NCBI GenBank assembly: GCA_947258465.1
Contig: CAMYIQ010000115.1
Span: 1 to 14,459 of the forward strand
Source: an uncultured Erythrobacter sp.
GTDB taxonomy: Bacteria; Pseudomonadota; Alphaproteobacteria; Sphingomonadales; Sphingomonadaceae
Length of the DNA: 14,459 nt
Direction: 5' to 3'
The stretch's first letter is position 1. Each line of letters starts with the position of its first letter. A model generated the notes under the pieces. It did not search any database and was not told the DNA's origin. It worked only from the letters and a program-made list of their open reading frames with translations. This document shows, piece after piece, positions 6,718-13,714 of this stretch. The position numbers and the translations under genes were made by a program.

Positions 6718-7545
6718 ATGACCGAATATCAGGTAATCGACGCGGACGAGACCGTCTATCGCGACGGCACGATCAAGCTCCATGGGCCGGAAGGCTTCGA
6801 GGGAATGCGCAAGGCAGGTCGCCTGGCGGCCGAAATCCTCGATGAACTGACCAGCTTCGTGAAGCCGGGCGTGACCACGGGCGAGATCGACGACAAGGCG
6901 CGGACCATGATGCTCGATGCGGGTGCCGTGCCCGCGACCATGGGCTATCGCGGTTACACACATAGCTGCTGTACCTCGATCAATCATGTGATCTGCCACG
7001 GCATCCCTTCGGACAAGGCGTTGAAGGAAGGCGACATCGTCAATATCGATGTGACGCCGCTGCTCGACGGATGGCACGGCGATACCAGCCGCATGTTCTT
7101 TGCCGGCGAACCCTCTATCAAAGCCAAGCGACTGGTCGAGGTAACCTATGAATGCCTGATGCTGGGGATCGAGGCGGCCTCGAAACCCGGCGCGCGGCTG
7201 GGCGATATCGGCGCCGCGATCGAAGTCCATGCGCGGCAGTTCCGCTACGGCGTGGTGCAGGAATTTTGCGGTCACGGTCTGGGCCGTCTGTTCCATGATG
7301 CGCCCGAAGTGATTCACGCCGCACGGGCAGGCACCGGGCCGGAACTCAAGCCCGGAATGTTCTTCACCATCGAGCCGATGATCAATGCCGGGCGACCCCA
7401 TGCCAAGATCCTGCGCGATGGCTGGACGGCTGTGACTCGCGACAAATCGCTTTCGGCTCAGTTCGAACACTCGATCGGCATCACCGAAACCGGCGTCGAG
7501 ATATTTACCGAGAGCCCCAAAGGGCTGCATAAGCCGCCATATTGA
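6718..7545 (+). CDS. map: Methionine aminopeptidase type I
   Basis: Removes the initiator methionine from nascent proteins; an essential cytosolic metalloenzyme. The product is 275 residues from ATG at 6718. All five metal ligands of the pita-bread fold are present: D111 and D122 (VNIDVTPLLDGWHGD), H186 (CGHG), E219 (FTIEP) and E250 (QFEHS). The substrate histidines H94 (CHGIP) and H193 (FHDAP) are also there. A GTG at 6709 would add three residues; ATG is preferred, although the Shine-Dalgarno is weak for both. It converges on ccmB with 33 bases between stops, and no obvious terminator hairpin was seen there. Confidence 0.97.
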   Translation: MTEYQVIDADETVYRDGTIKLHGPEGFEGMRKAGRLAAEILDELTSFVKPGVTTGEIDDKARTMMLDAGAVPATMGYRGYTHSCCTSINHVICHGIPSDKALKEGDIVNIDVTPLLDGWHGDTSRMFFAGEPSIKAKRLVEVTYECLMLGIEAASKPGARLGDIGAAIEVHARQFRYGVVQEFCGHGLGRLFHDAPEVIHAARAGTGPELKPGMFFTIEPMINAGRPHAKILRDGWTAVTRDKSLSAQFEHSIGITETGVEIFTESPKGLHKPPY

Positions 7546-7578
7546 ACAAGCGCTGCCGGGTGGCGGGGCGTTCGATGG

Positions 7579-8232
7579 TCAGCCTTCGCGCGCGGAACGT
7601 ATCGCGGCTCCGGCCACGAAGGGCGTAACCGCGCACAGGCCCAGGCTGATCGCGGCGGCCAGGGCAATCCCGCCATCGCCAGTGGTCGAAAGCGCCCCGG
7701 CCCCGAAAATCAAAATGGGAACGGCCAGCGGGATCACCATCAGACCGGCCAATGCCGCTCCTCCGCGCAGGGCTGCGGTGAGCGCCGCCACGGCGAGTCC
7801 TACGGCGGCAAGTCCCGGTGTACCGGCAAGCAGGCCAAGCAGAACCGTCCGGGTCGTGGCGCCATCGAGGCCCAGCAACCCGGCTGCGGGAAGCGTAGCA
7901 AGAAGCAGCAAGGGGGCGAAGGCCAGCCAATGCGCCAGCAAGCGCACGGCCATGGCCAGCTCCTCGCTGATGCCGCGCAGGTGCAATTGGTCGAAAACCC
8001 CGGCCTCGAGATCGCTCGACACCAGTTTTTCGAGTGGGAGGATCGCGGCCAGGAGAGCCGCCACCCAGATCACTCCGCCGCCGGTGCGGGCGAGCAATTG
8101 CGCATCTGGCCCCACTGCGAAGGGGTAAAGCATCGCTACGGCGAGGAAGAACAGGAGGGGCAGCACACTGCCACCGCCACGCCCGCCGGGCAGCAGCAAT
8201 CCCAGGTCCCGTCGCAGAAGCGTGCCTATCAT
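7579..8232 (-). CDS. ccmB: Haem exporter membrane subunit CcmB
   Basis: Membrane subunit of the CcmAB ABC complex of cytochrome c maturation system I. The product is 217 residues, typical for CcmB. It starts MIGTLLRRDLGLLL and then has about six hydrophobic segments, including LPLLFFLAVAMLYPF near the N-terminus. The family-typical segment LPLEKLVSSDLEAGVFDQL follows the second hydrophobic stretch. The start ATG at 8232 overlaps the ccmA stop in an ATGA arrangement, so translation is coupled. ccmC and ccmD do not follow; the next gene is the convergent map. Confidence 0.93.
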   Translation of the reverse strand: MIGTLLRRDLGLLLPGGRGGGSVLPLLFFLAVAMLYPFAVGPDAQLLARTGGGVIWVAALLAAILPLEKLVSSDLEAGVFDQLHLRGISEELAMAVRLLAHWLAFAPLLLLATLPAAGLLGLDGATTRTVLLGLLAGTPGLAAVGLAVAALTAALRGGAALAGLMVIPLAVPILIFGAGALSTTGDGGIALAAAISLGLCAVTPFVAGAAIRSAREG

Positions 8233-8810
8233 GCGGCGAACTCCGCCAGCTCGACTCGGCTCGGCGAGGGGAGGGCGATATGCTGGTGCGAGGCGACGAT
8301 GGCGATCCCACCGTTGGCGCAGTGCTGCTCGATCAGTGTTTCGAAGACTTTCTGCGCCTGGCTGTCGAGCCCGTTGAGCGGTTCGTCCAGCAGCCAGATA
8401 GGGCACCCCCGGTTGAGCAGGCGCGCCAGCGCGGCGCGCTTTTTCTGGCCTGTGGATAGATAGCGTACCGGCACATCCCTCAGCGGACCGAGCTGGAGCA
8501 GGTCGAGCGCGCGCCCGGGCTCTCGGCACCCGTCGATCCGTTGCCAGAAAGCCAGCGCCCTGCCGAGCGGAAGGTTCGTATCGAGAGCGAGCCGTTCGTC
8601 CACCAGACCCATGGCACCTTCGCGGTCGATCTTGCCGGCATAGGGTCGCAAAAGCCCCGCAAGGATACGGATCAGGCTCGATTTCCCGATCCCATTGGCG
8701 CCGGTGATATGACAGGATTCCCCGGCATCGCAGGCGAGCGAGAGGGCACGAAACAGCAGCCGCTCCCCGCGGCGGCAGGCTATATCCTTGGCGACGAGGC
8801 GAGCTTGCAT
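8229..8810 (-). CDS. ccmA: Haem exporter ATP-binding subunit CcmA
   Basis: ATPase of the CcmAB complex, which drives release of holo-CcmE during cytochrome c maturation. The product is 193 residues from ATG at 8810, a short CcmA of near-usual length. Domains in order are Walker A GANGIGKSS (37-45), ABC signature LSTGQKKR (118-125, the CcmA-type variant with Thr), Walker B IWLLDEP (138-144) and switch His175 in ASHQH. Longer frames reaching 9095 would cross the divergent dehydratase gene and are rejected. No strong Shine-Dalgarno is seen. The gene is divergent from the dehydratase, with 57 bases between starts. Confidence 0.93.
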   Translation of the reverse strand: MQARLVAKDIACRRGERLLFRALSLACDAGESCHITGANGIGKSSLIRILAGLLRPYAGKIDREGAMGLVDERLALDTNLPLGRALAFWQRIDGCREPGRALDLLQLGPLRDVPVRYLSTGQKKRAALARLLNRGCPIWLLDEPLNGLDSQAQKVFETLIEQHCANGGIAIVASHQHIALPSPSRVELAEFAA

Positions 8811-8851
8811 GGCCGGGGGCGATAGGCAAAAGCGCCTCCAGCGACAAGGAA

Positions 8852-8857
8852 GAGGAG
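8852..8857 (+). promoter_or_regulatory. Ribosome binding site deciding the dehydratase start
   Basis: GAGGAG lies ten bases before ATG 8868 but only four bases before the alternative GTG 8862. The spacing favours the ATG. Confidence 0.6.
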
Positions 8858-8867
8858 ATTCGTGCCC

Positions 8868-9161
8868 ATGACCGTCGAGCAATTGACCGCAGAGGAACGC
8901 GATAGTTGGCTGAGCGGACTGAAGGGCTGGACACTCGCGCGCGAGGGCAAGGCGATCGCCCGCACCTTCGAGTTTGGCGATTTTTCCGAAGCCTTCGCCT
9001 TCATGACCCGCGTGGCGATGATCGCGGAGGCGCGCGACCATCATCCCGAATGGTTCAACGTCTATAACCGCGTCGAAATCACGCTCACGACGCATGATGC
9101 GGATGGTCTGAGCCGGCGCGACGTCAAGATGGCGCGCAAGATCGACGCGCTACTGGCCTAG
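8868..9161 (+). CDS. phhB: 4a-hydroxytetrahydrobiopterin dehydratase (pterin-4a-carbinolamine dehydratase, PCD/DcoH)
   Basis: Dehydrates the 4a-hydroxy-pterin formed by aromatic amino-acid hydroxylases; PCD-fold proteins also have other reported roles. The product is 97 residues, the family length. The active-site signature is intact: EARDHHPEWFNVYNRV followed by H76 in TTHDADGLS and a downstream Asp. The start ATG 8868 is fixed by GAGGAG at 8852-8857. No phenylalanine hydroxylase gene is adjacent, so the physiological partner is unknown and the phhB symbol reflects family only. The last 12 bases overlap the end of the convergent esterase gene. Confidence 0.9.
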   Translation: MTVEQLTAEERDSWLSGLKGWTLAREGKAIARTFEFGDFSEAFAFMTRVAMIAEARDHHPEWFNVYNRVEITLTTHDADGLSRRDVKMARKIDALLA

Positions 9162-10196
9162 CGTGCCTTCGCGCGGGCGCGGCCCGAGGTCGTAGAGCAG
9201 GCATTCGTAATACAGGCGGGCACGGCCCTGTGCGGCTGCACCGGGCGTCGTCCAGCGGCTGTTTTCCAGCGTGCATTCGGTGTCGACGCGCGCCTGTTCT
9301 TCTGGTGTGCGCTCGCCCACTTCGGGTCCTCCGATCAGCGGGTAGCTCTTATACTCGCGTTGCGGCGCGGCGAAGAGCAGGCGGAAGGCATCGAGCGCCA
9401 TCGGATGGTAAAGCGTCCCGTGGGTTTCGCTGTCGCCCGCATCGACGAATGTCCAGGTTAGGCCGTCGGGCGCCGACGCGCGCAGCGCATCGACCAGCCG
9501 CTCGGTCCCCTCGCGGTGCCAGTCGCCTTCATTGGCGGTGGTGAGATAGAGGCGGCGTTTTCCTGCCGGATGGCGCGCGAGATAAGCGGCGGCTTGCTTG
9601 CCATATGTCATCTGCTCCCACCACATGCTGGGCGAGATGGCGATGTAATCGTCGAACAGGGTCGGTTCCTCGAGCAGCGTTTCGACCACGAACAGCGCGG
9701 CAAGCGATTCTCCCATGATCGCGTCGTGCCCATTGGTGCGGAAACTCGCCTGAACCAGCGGCTTCAGCTCCTCGCGCAGGAAGCGGCGATAGCTGGGCGA
9801 TCCACCGGGCGTGGCGCGCAGAAACTCCTCATAAGGCTTCGGATCGGCAACCGGCGGCGACAATTCCTGCCGACGGTTCACGCTTTCTATCCCGACGAGG
9901 ATGAAGGGTTCGAACGACCAGTTCATATCGCGGCTCTGGGCGATACCGGCAATGTGCTCGAAATCCTGGTCCGGCCCGCCATCGAGGAGATAGACCACGG
10001 GATAGCGCCTTTCCGGCTCTTTCTCGTATCCGGTCGGAAGGCGCACCGTCACCTTGCGGTTCTCCTCCTCGAGAATCTCGGTCGCCACCGTATACGTCTT
10101 GGCGATCGCGAGCGGTTCTCCGCCGGCGAGTTGCGCGGATGCGGGCAAGGCGAGCGCAAGCGCTGCGGCAGCGCCGAAAGTGGCGAAAAATCGCAT
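9150..10196 (-). CDS. Exported esterase of the putative-esterase (IroE/esterase D-like) alpha/beta-hydrolase family
   Basis: The product is 348 residues with a clear signal peptide (1-21, cleavage at ASA-Q), so it is probably periplasmic. The alpha/beta-hydrolase core begins at RYPVVYLLDGG (64-74). The nucleophile is Ser164 in the elbow GESLAALFVVE, with Ala in place of the usual last Gly. H259 in DSETHG is a candidate catalytic His. Relatives include siderophore esterases such as IroE and other carboxylesterases; no siderophore genes are nearby, so the substrate is open. A C-terminal tail of about 65 residues carries two cysteines (C308, C332). ATG 10196 has GGAG at 10205-10208. The gene follows the SDR gene by 21 bases and converges on the dehydratase with a 12-base overlap. 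Confidence 0.85.
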   Translation of the reverse strand: MRFFATFGAAAALALALPASAQLAGGEPLAIAKTYTVATEILEEENRKVTVRLPTGYEKEPERRYPVVYLLDGGPDQDFEHIAGIAQSRDMNWSFEPFILVGIESVNRRQELSPPVADPKPYEEFLRATPGGSPSYRRFLREELKPLVQASFRTNGHDAIMGESLAALFVVETLLEEPTLFDDYIAISPSMWWEQMTYGKQAAAYLARHPAGKRRLYLTTANEGDWHREGTERLVDALRASAPDGLTWTFVDAGDSETHGTLYHPMALDAFRLLFAAPQREYKSYPLIGGPEVGERTPEEQARVDTECTLENSRWTTPGAAAQGRARLYYECLLYDLGPRPREGTLGQ

Positions 10197-10217
10197 GGAT
10201 ATGACTCCGGTAAAGCG

Positions 10218-11024
10218 TTACTGGCCCAGCGGGCGGAACGAGGAACGTGTCTGCTTGCGGACCCGGCCGGGCAGCCAGCGCGCGGCGAAAGCCATGGTCT
10301 TCGCGGTTTTGCCCACGGCGGTGTGAAGCTTTTCGCCATGGACTGCGGCCCAGGCCGCCGCCGCAACTTCCTCGACCGGCGTTATCTCCAGCCCCGCCTC
10401 CCGCACCCGCTGGCGAATACCTTCATTGGTCCGTGCATTGGGGTTGTGGTCGAGCAGCGGGGTATCGATGAAGCTGGGCATCAGCGAGCGCACCCTGATG
10501 CCGTCTTCGGCCCATTCGCCATCGAGGCTTTCGGTAATCGCGCGAACCCCGAATTTGGTCGCCGAATAGACGCTGGCGCCGGGCGTGCCGTAAATGCCCG
10601 CCGCGCTCGCCGTGTTGAGCAGGCAGGAACTCGGTGCGGTTTTCTTGAGGTGTGAATGCGCGGCCTGCGCGCCGAACAGCACGCCTTTCAAATTGATGTC
10701 GAGGCAGCGTTCGATTTCTTCGGTGCTGTTTTCGAGCAGCGATCCGCCGAGCGGGATACCGGCATTGTTGAACATCACGTCGATGCGGCCGCCCGCTGCC
10801 ACGGAGAAGGCTTCGAGCGCTTCGTCCCACGCTGCGCGGTCGCGGACGTCGAGGACATGCGAATAGACGAAGCCGTTGCCGATCTGCTCTTCGGTCTCGC
10901 GCATGCCCGCCTTGTCGATGTCGCCAAGGCCGACGAACCATCCGCGCGCGCCGAAATAGCGCGCGACCGCCCGGCCGATCCCCGAACCGCCGCCAGTGAT
11001 GAAAATCGCTTTGCGATCGCTCAT
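10218..11024 (-). CDS. Short-chain dehydrogenase/reductase (SDR)
   Basis: Classical Rossmann-fold oxidoreductase of 268 residues. The cofactor motif is TGGGSGIG (10-17), the structural motif NNAG (86-89), and the catalytic triad S140, Y153 and K157 (YSATK). D35 in GDID, at the end of the second strand, suggests NAD(H) preference. The C-terminal stretch after about residue 215 (HGEKLHTAVGKTAKTM) is typical of SDRs with unknown small-molecule substrates. The start ATG 11024 has a purine-rich GAGGGAGAGAG stretch upstream. It lies 24 bases after the glycosylase stop and 21 before the esterase, forming one likely operon. The substrate cannot be deduced. Confidence 0.93.
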   Translation of the reverse strand: MSDRKAIFITGGGSGIGRAVARYFGARGWFVGLGDIDKAGMRETEEQIGNGFVYSHVLDVRDRAAWDEALEAFSVAAGGRIDVMFNNAGIPLGGSLLENSTEEIERCLDINLKGVLFGAQAAHSHLKKTAPSSCLLNTASAAGIYGTPGASVYSATKFGVRAITESLDGEWAEDGIRVRSLMPSFIDTPLLDHNPNARTNEGIRQRVREAGLEITPVEEVAAAAWAAVHGEKLHTAVGKTAKTMAFAARWLPGRVRKQTRSSFRPLGQ

Positions 11025-11048
11025 GTTCTCTCTCTCCCTCCAGCGGCT

Positions 11049-11666
11049 CTATAGCGCCGCGTTGTTGTATGTGTGCCAGGTGAAGATGGCCATCGCGCCG
11101 CGATGGGGCCGCCATTGCTCGCCTAGGGCTCGCGTTTGCTTCTCGCTCGGTCGTTCCGGCAGGTCGAGAAGCCGTCCGACCGCTTCCTGAACGGCCAAAT
11201 CGCCCGCGGGCCAGATGTCCGGACGGCCTTCGGCGAACAACAGATATATCTCCGCCGACCAGCGCCCGATCCCCTTGATCCTGGTCAGTTCCGCGATCGC
11301 GTTTTCGTCATCTTCCGGCAAATCTTCGAGGCAGATTTCCTCATTGGCGACCAGTTCGCATAGCGACCGCGCATAGCCCTGTTTCTGCCGCGACAGGCCG
11401 CATGCCCGCAAGGTGTTGAAATCCCTTGAAAGTAATTCGTGGGCGGGCATGTCTTCGCCAAGCTCCGCTTCGAGCTTGTTCCAGACCGATGCGGCAGCCG
11501 CCACGCTGACTTGCTGCCCCACTATCGTACGCAGCAAGGTTTTGTAGCCGACCGGACGGATGCGTTCTTCGGGATAGCCGCAACGTTCGATCGCTGCGGC
11601 CACTACCGCGTCGTCCGCGGCGACAAGATCCAGATGCTCGCGCAATTGTGCATTGGTCAGCCCCAT
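11049..11666 (-). CDS. DNA-3-methyladenine glycosylase II family (AlkA-like HhH-GPD)
   Basis: Excises alkylated bases in base-excision repair. The product is 205 residues from ATG at 11666, matching short bacterial AlkA-like enzymes without the N-terminal TBP-like domain. The conserved VGQQVSVAAA (49-58), the helix-hairpin-helix LTRIKGIGRWSAE (127-139) and catalytic Asp156 in PAGDLAVQEA are present. No Fe-S cluster cysteines are seen, arguing against EndoIII or MutY. A longer frame to 11741 overlaps the divergent ferredoxin promoter and is not preferred. It is the first gene of the glycosylase-SDR-esterase run. The 90-base gap to the divergent ferredoxin holds a palindrome. Confidence 0.92.
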   Translation of the reverse strand: MGLTNAQLREHLDLVAADDAVVAAAIERCGYPEERIRPVGYKTLLRTIVGQQVSVAAAASVWNKLEAELGEDMPAHELLSRDFNTLRACGLSRQKQGYARSLCELVANEEICLEDLPEDDENAIAELTRIKGIGRWSAEIYLLFAEGRPDIWPAGDLAVQEAVGRLLDLPERPSEKQTRALGEQWRPHRGAMAIFTWHTYNNAAL

Positions 11667-11711
11667 GGCGAGTGAACTTGCCTTCCCCGTCCCGATTGAA
11701 TAGCAGCGCCA

Positions 11712-11741
11712 CGCATAGGTTGGGCCAGTGGCCCTTTGCAA
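11712..11741 (-). promoter_or_regulatory. Candidate glycosylase promoter with a palindrome in the spacer
   Basis: Minus-strand TTGCAA (11736-11741) and TATGCG (11712-11717) are separated by 18 bases. The spacer contains a perfect palindrome, GGGCCA-G-TGGCCC (11722-11734). The palindrome also sits 22 bases upstream of the ferredoxin start, so a bound protein could affect both genes. Box matches are moderate and the regulator is unknown. Confidence 0.3.
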
Positions 11742-11756
11742 CCGAGGATAGACGTA

Positions 11757-12074
11757 ATGCCCAAACTGATCGTGACCACCCGCGAAGGCGAAACCAGCGA
11801 AATCGATGTCGCCGACGGCCTGACCGTTATGGAAGCGATCCGTGATAACGGCTTCGACGAACTCCTCGCATTATGCGGTGGCTGCTGTTCCTGCGCGACC
11901 TGTCACGTCCATGTCGATGCGGGTTTCGCCGACAAGCTTCCCGAAATGAGCGAGGACGAGGACGATCTGCTGGAATCGACCGATCACCGCGAAGCCACGT
12001 CGCGGCTGTCGTGTCAGATCCCGTTCACGGCGGAACTGGACGGTTTGAAGGTGACGATCGCGCCGGAGGACTGA
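11757..12074 (+). CDS. [2Fe-2S] ferredoxin, adrenodoxin/putidaredoxin type
   Basis: Soluble electron carrier of 105 residues. Cluster ligands follow the vertebrate-type spacing C-x5-C-x2-C: C40, C46 and C49 in LCGGCCSCATCHV, with C86 in RLSCQIP. GLTVMEA (21-27) is the usual lead-in. Two further cysteines, C43 and C44, lie inside the cluster loop. Partners of such ferredoxins are P450s, Fe-S assembly or Rieske-type systems; none is adjacent, and the lack of hscA/hscB next to it argues against a standard isc locus. The start ATG 11757 has GAGGA at 11744-11748, eight bases upstream. The gene is divergent from the glycosylase and closed by a hairpin terminator. Confidence 0.95.
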   Translation: MPKLIVTTREGETSEIDVADGLTVMEAIRDNGFDELLALCGGCCSCATCHVHVDAGFADKLPEMSEDEDDLLESTDHREATSRLSCQIPFTAELDGLKVTIAPED

Positions 12075-12090
12075 TTTGTCGTTGGGTGCG

Positions 12091-12110
12091 CCTTCGATAT
12101 CCATCGAAGG
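12091..12110 (+). terminator. Intrinsic terminator of the ferredoxin gene
   Basis: A perfect 8-bp stem, CCTTCGAT/ATCGAAGG, with a 4-base loop starts 16 bases after the ferredoxin stop. It is followed by TTTGCTGTT, a short T-rich tail on the plus strand. This is the clearest terminator in the window. Confidence 0.7.
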
Positions 12111-12161
12111 TTTGCTGTTCCATCCCGTTCCCGCTCGGCGGCCCACGGCACGGTACTCTAT

Positions 12162-12207
12162 GGGTGGCCGGGGGGGGGCGGGACGAAACAGCCAAGGGCG
12201 GGGCGGA
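12162..12207 (+). other. G-rich stretch with a nine-G run (G-quadruplex motif)
   Basis: GGG at 12162-12164, nine G at 12170-12178 and GGG at 12180-12182 satisfy the classical four-G-tract quadruplex pattern, and further G tracts follow to about 12207. It lies 97-142 bases upstream of the cysteine synthase start, on the coding strand. Function is unknown. Homopolymer length here may also be a sequencing-error site. Confidence 0.5.
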
Positions 12208-12303
12208 GGTCCGGGACGCACGTAACAAACACTCACTCCCCCTTTCCGCCCTGCAAGCGCTTGTAGTTTGCGCTCGCATCGAGGGCGCACTACCTCCGCA
12301 TTC

Positions 12304-13320
12304 ATGACTACAATTCCCGTACGCGAGCAGACGCTCGACCTCATCGGCAATACGCCGCTCGTCCGTCTGGAGGGACCGAGCGCGGAGGCCGGTTGCGATA
12401 TCTTCGGAAAATGCGAATTCGCCAATCCCGGCGCCTCGGTGAAAGACCGTGCAGCACTCTACATCATCCGCGATGCGGAAGAGCGCGGCGAATTGAAGCC
12501 CGGCGGCACGGTGGTCGAAGGCACGGCCGGCAATACCGGTATCGGCATCGCGCTGGTGGCCAATGCGCTGGGCTATCGCACGATCATCGTGATGCCCGAC
12601 AACCAGTCGAAGGAAAAAATGCAGACCATCCGCGCGCTGGGCGCGGAGCTGGTCACCGTCCCGCCGACCAAATATGCCGACTGCAATCATTTCCAGCACG
12701 TTTCGCGCCGCTTGGCAGAGGAAATCGACGGCGCGATCTGGGCGGGCCAGTTCGACAATACGGCCAACCGCAAGGCGCATATCGAGACGACGGCGAAGGA
12801 ACTGTGGGACCAGCTCGAGGGCCGGATCGACGGGTTTACCTGTGCCGCCGGCACCGGCGGGACGATCGCCGGGGTCGGCATGGGGCTCAAGGAACTGGAC
12901 GAGAACGTCACCATCGCGCTGACCGATCCGCATGGTGCGGCGCTGTACAACTATTTCGCCCATGGCGAGTTGAAGGCGGAAGGCTCCTCCGTGGCGGAGG
13001 GCATCGGGCAAGGGCGTATCACCGCCAATCTCGAAGGCGCGCCGATCGACACGCAATTCCGCGTCTCCGATGAAGTGGGTCTGGATTGGGTGGCCCGCCT
13101 GCTCCGCGACGAGGGGCTGTGCCTCGGCCTGTCCAGCGGCATCAATGTTGCCGGGGCGATCGCGCTCGGCAAGCAATTGGTCGCCGAGGGGCGCGAGAAT
13201 CCTCGGGTCGCGACGATCCTGTGCGACACGGGCTTTCGCTATCTTTCGACCCTTTATAATGCGGAATGGCTGGCGGCGAAGGGCTTGCCGGTGTTCGGCT
13301 GGCTGCAAACGGGCGATTGA
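12304..13320 (+). CDS. cysK: Cysteine synthase A (O-acetylserine sulfhydrylase), PLP-dependent
   Basis: Makes cysteine from O-acetylserine and sulfide. The product is 338 residues, slightly longer than E. coli CysK (323). The PLP lysine is K47 in NPGASVKDRAA. The substrate loop is EGTAGNTGIG (73-82), with Ala where E. coli-type enzymes have Ser. The phosphate-binding loop is GTGGT (183-187), and SSGINV (277-282) is the PLP ring-nitrogen region. A cystathionine beta-synthase-like activity cannot be excluded, but no CBS domain or serine-specific feature is seen. ATG 12304 has no Shine-Dalgarno, so the mRNA may have a very short or absent leader. A frame from 12268 would add 12 unlikely residues. 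The membrane-protein gene follows after 25 bases. Confidence 0.93.
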   Translation: MTTIPVREQTLDLIGNTPLVRLEGPSAEAGCDIFGKCEFANPGASVKDRAALYIIRDAEERGELKPGGTVVEGTAGNTGIGIALVANALGYRTIIVMPDNQSKEKMQTIRALGAELVTVPPTKYADCNHFQHVSRRLAEEIDGAIWAGQFDNTANRKAHIETTAKELWDQLEGRIDGFTCAAGTGGTIAGVGMGLKELDENVTIALTDPHGAALYNYFAHGELKAEGSSVAEGIGQGRITANLEGAPIDTQFRVSDEVGLDWVARLLRDEGLCLGLSSGINVAGAIALGKQLVAEGRENPRVATILCDTGFRYLSTLYNAEWLAAKGLPVFGWLQTGD

Positions 13321-13345
13321 CTGATGGGCGGGCCTCCCTAGGTTT

Positions 13346-13714
13346 ATGCGCGTGCACCAATTCTTCGATATGAGCCGTAAGCCGCTGGTTGGCGACCTGC
13401 CCGACGTGTCCGGCAACGATGCGCGGCGCGAACGGACGGTCCAGCGGCTGCAGATCGGCATTACCGGGATCGTCATGATGATCCTGCTGATCGGGCTGGC
13501 CAGCATCGTTCAGGACCGCGCGGCCGAAACCGACGCGACCACCGTGCCCGCCGCCGCGCCGACGACCGAACCGACGCAGGCCGCTCAGCAGAACGATCCG
13601 CTGGTCGAGGCGGGAGTGGTGCCCGATCTGCCGGTAGAGCCGGATGCAACCGCCACTGCTATTCCCACGTCCGGCCCGCAGACCGAAGACGATGTTCCAG
13701 CGGCTCAGAACTAG
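13346..13714 (+). CDS. Hypothetical single-pass membrane protein with Ala/Thr/Pro-rich tail
   Basis: The product is 122 residues from ATG at 13346; an in-frame ATG at 13370 (MSRKPL) would shorten it by eight. A basic N-terminal region (residues 26-34, ARRERTVQR) precedes one hydrophobic segment (about 36-55, LQIGITGIVMMILLIGLASI). The remaining 65 residues are acidic and rich in Ala, Thr and Pro, probably disordered. The positive-inside pattern predicts a cytoplasmic N-terminus and periplasmic tail. No known domain is recognised. It is 25 bases after cysK and overlaps the next gene by 23 bases, so it is probably co-translated with that lipoprotein-like gene. Confidence 0.7.
   Translation: MRVHQFFDMSRKPLVGDLPDVSGNDARRERTVQRLQIGITGIVMMILLIGLASIVQDRAAETDATTVPAAAPTTEPTQAAQQNDPLVEAGVVPDLPVEPDATATAIPTSGPQTEDDVPAAQN

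Noticed and set aside
4442..6721. A 759-codon open frame on the plus strand across the aminopeptidase and the DUF3298-type gene
   Set aside because: It is antisense to an intact M17 peptidase and out of frame with the plus-strand gene. It is rich in Arg, Gly and His with no domain, a common high-GC shadow.
12160..12225. A 21-codon Gly/Arg-rich small ORF before cysK
   Set aside because: No Shine-Dalgarno, extreme composition produced by the G tract, and no Cys codons as a leader peptide for cysteine control would need.
12025..13506. A 493-codon minus-strand frame opposite cysK
   Set aside because: Runs across the cysK gene, the G-rich gap and the next gene start with no recognisable domain; shadow of high-GC coding sequence.
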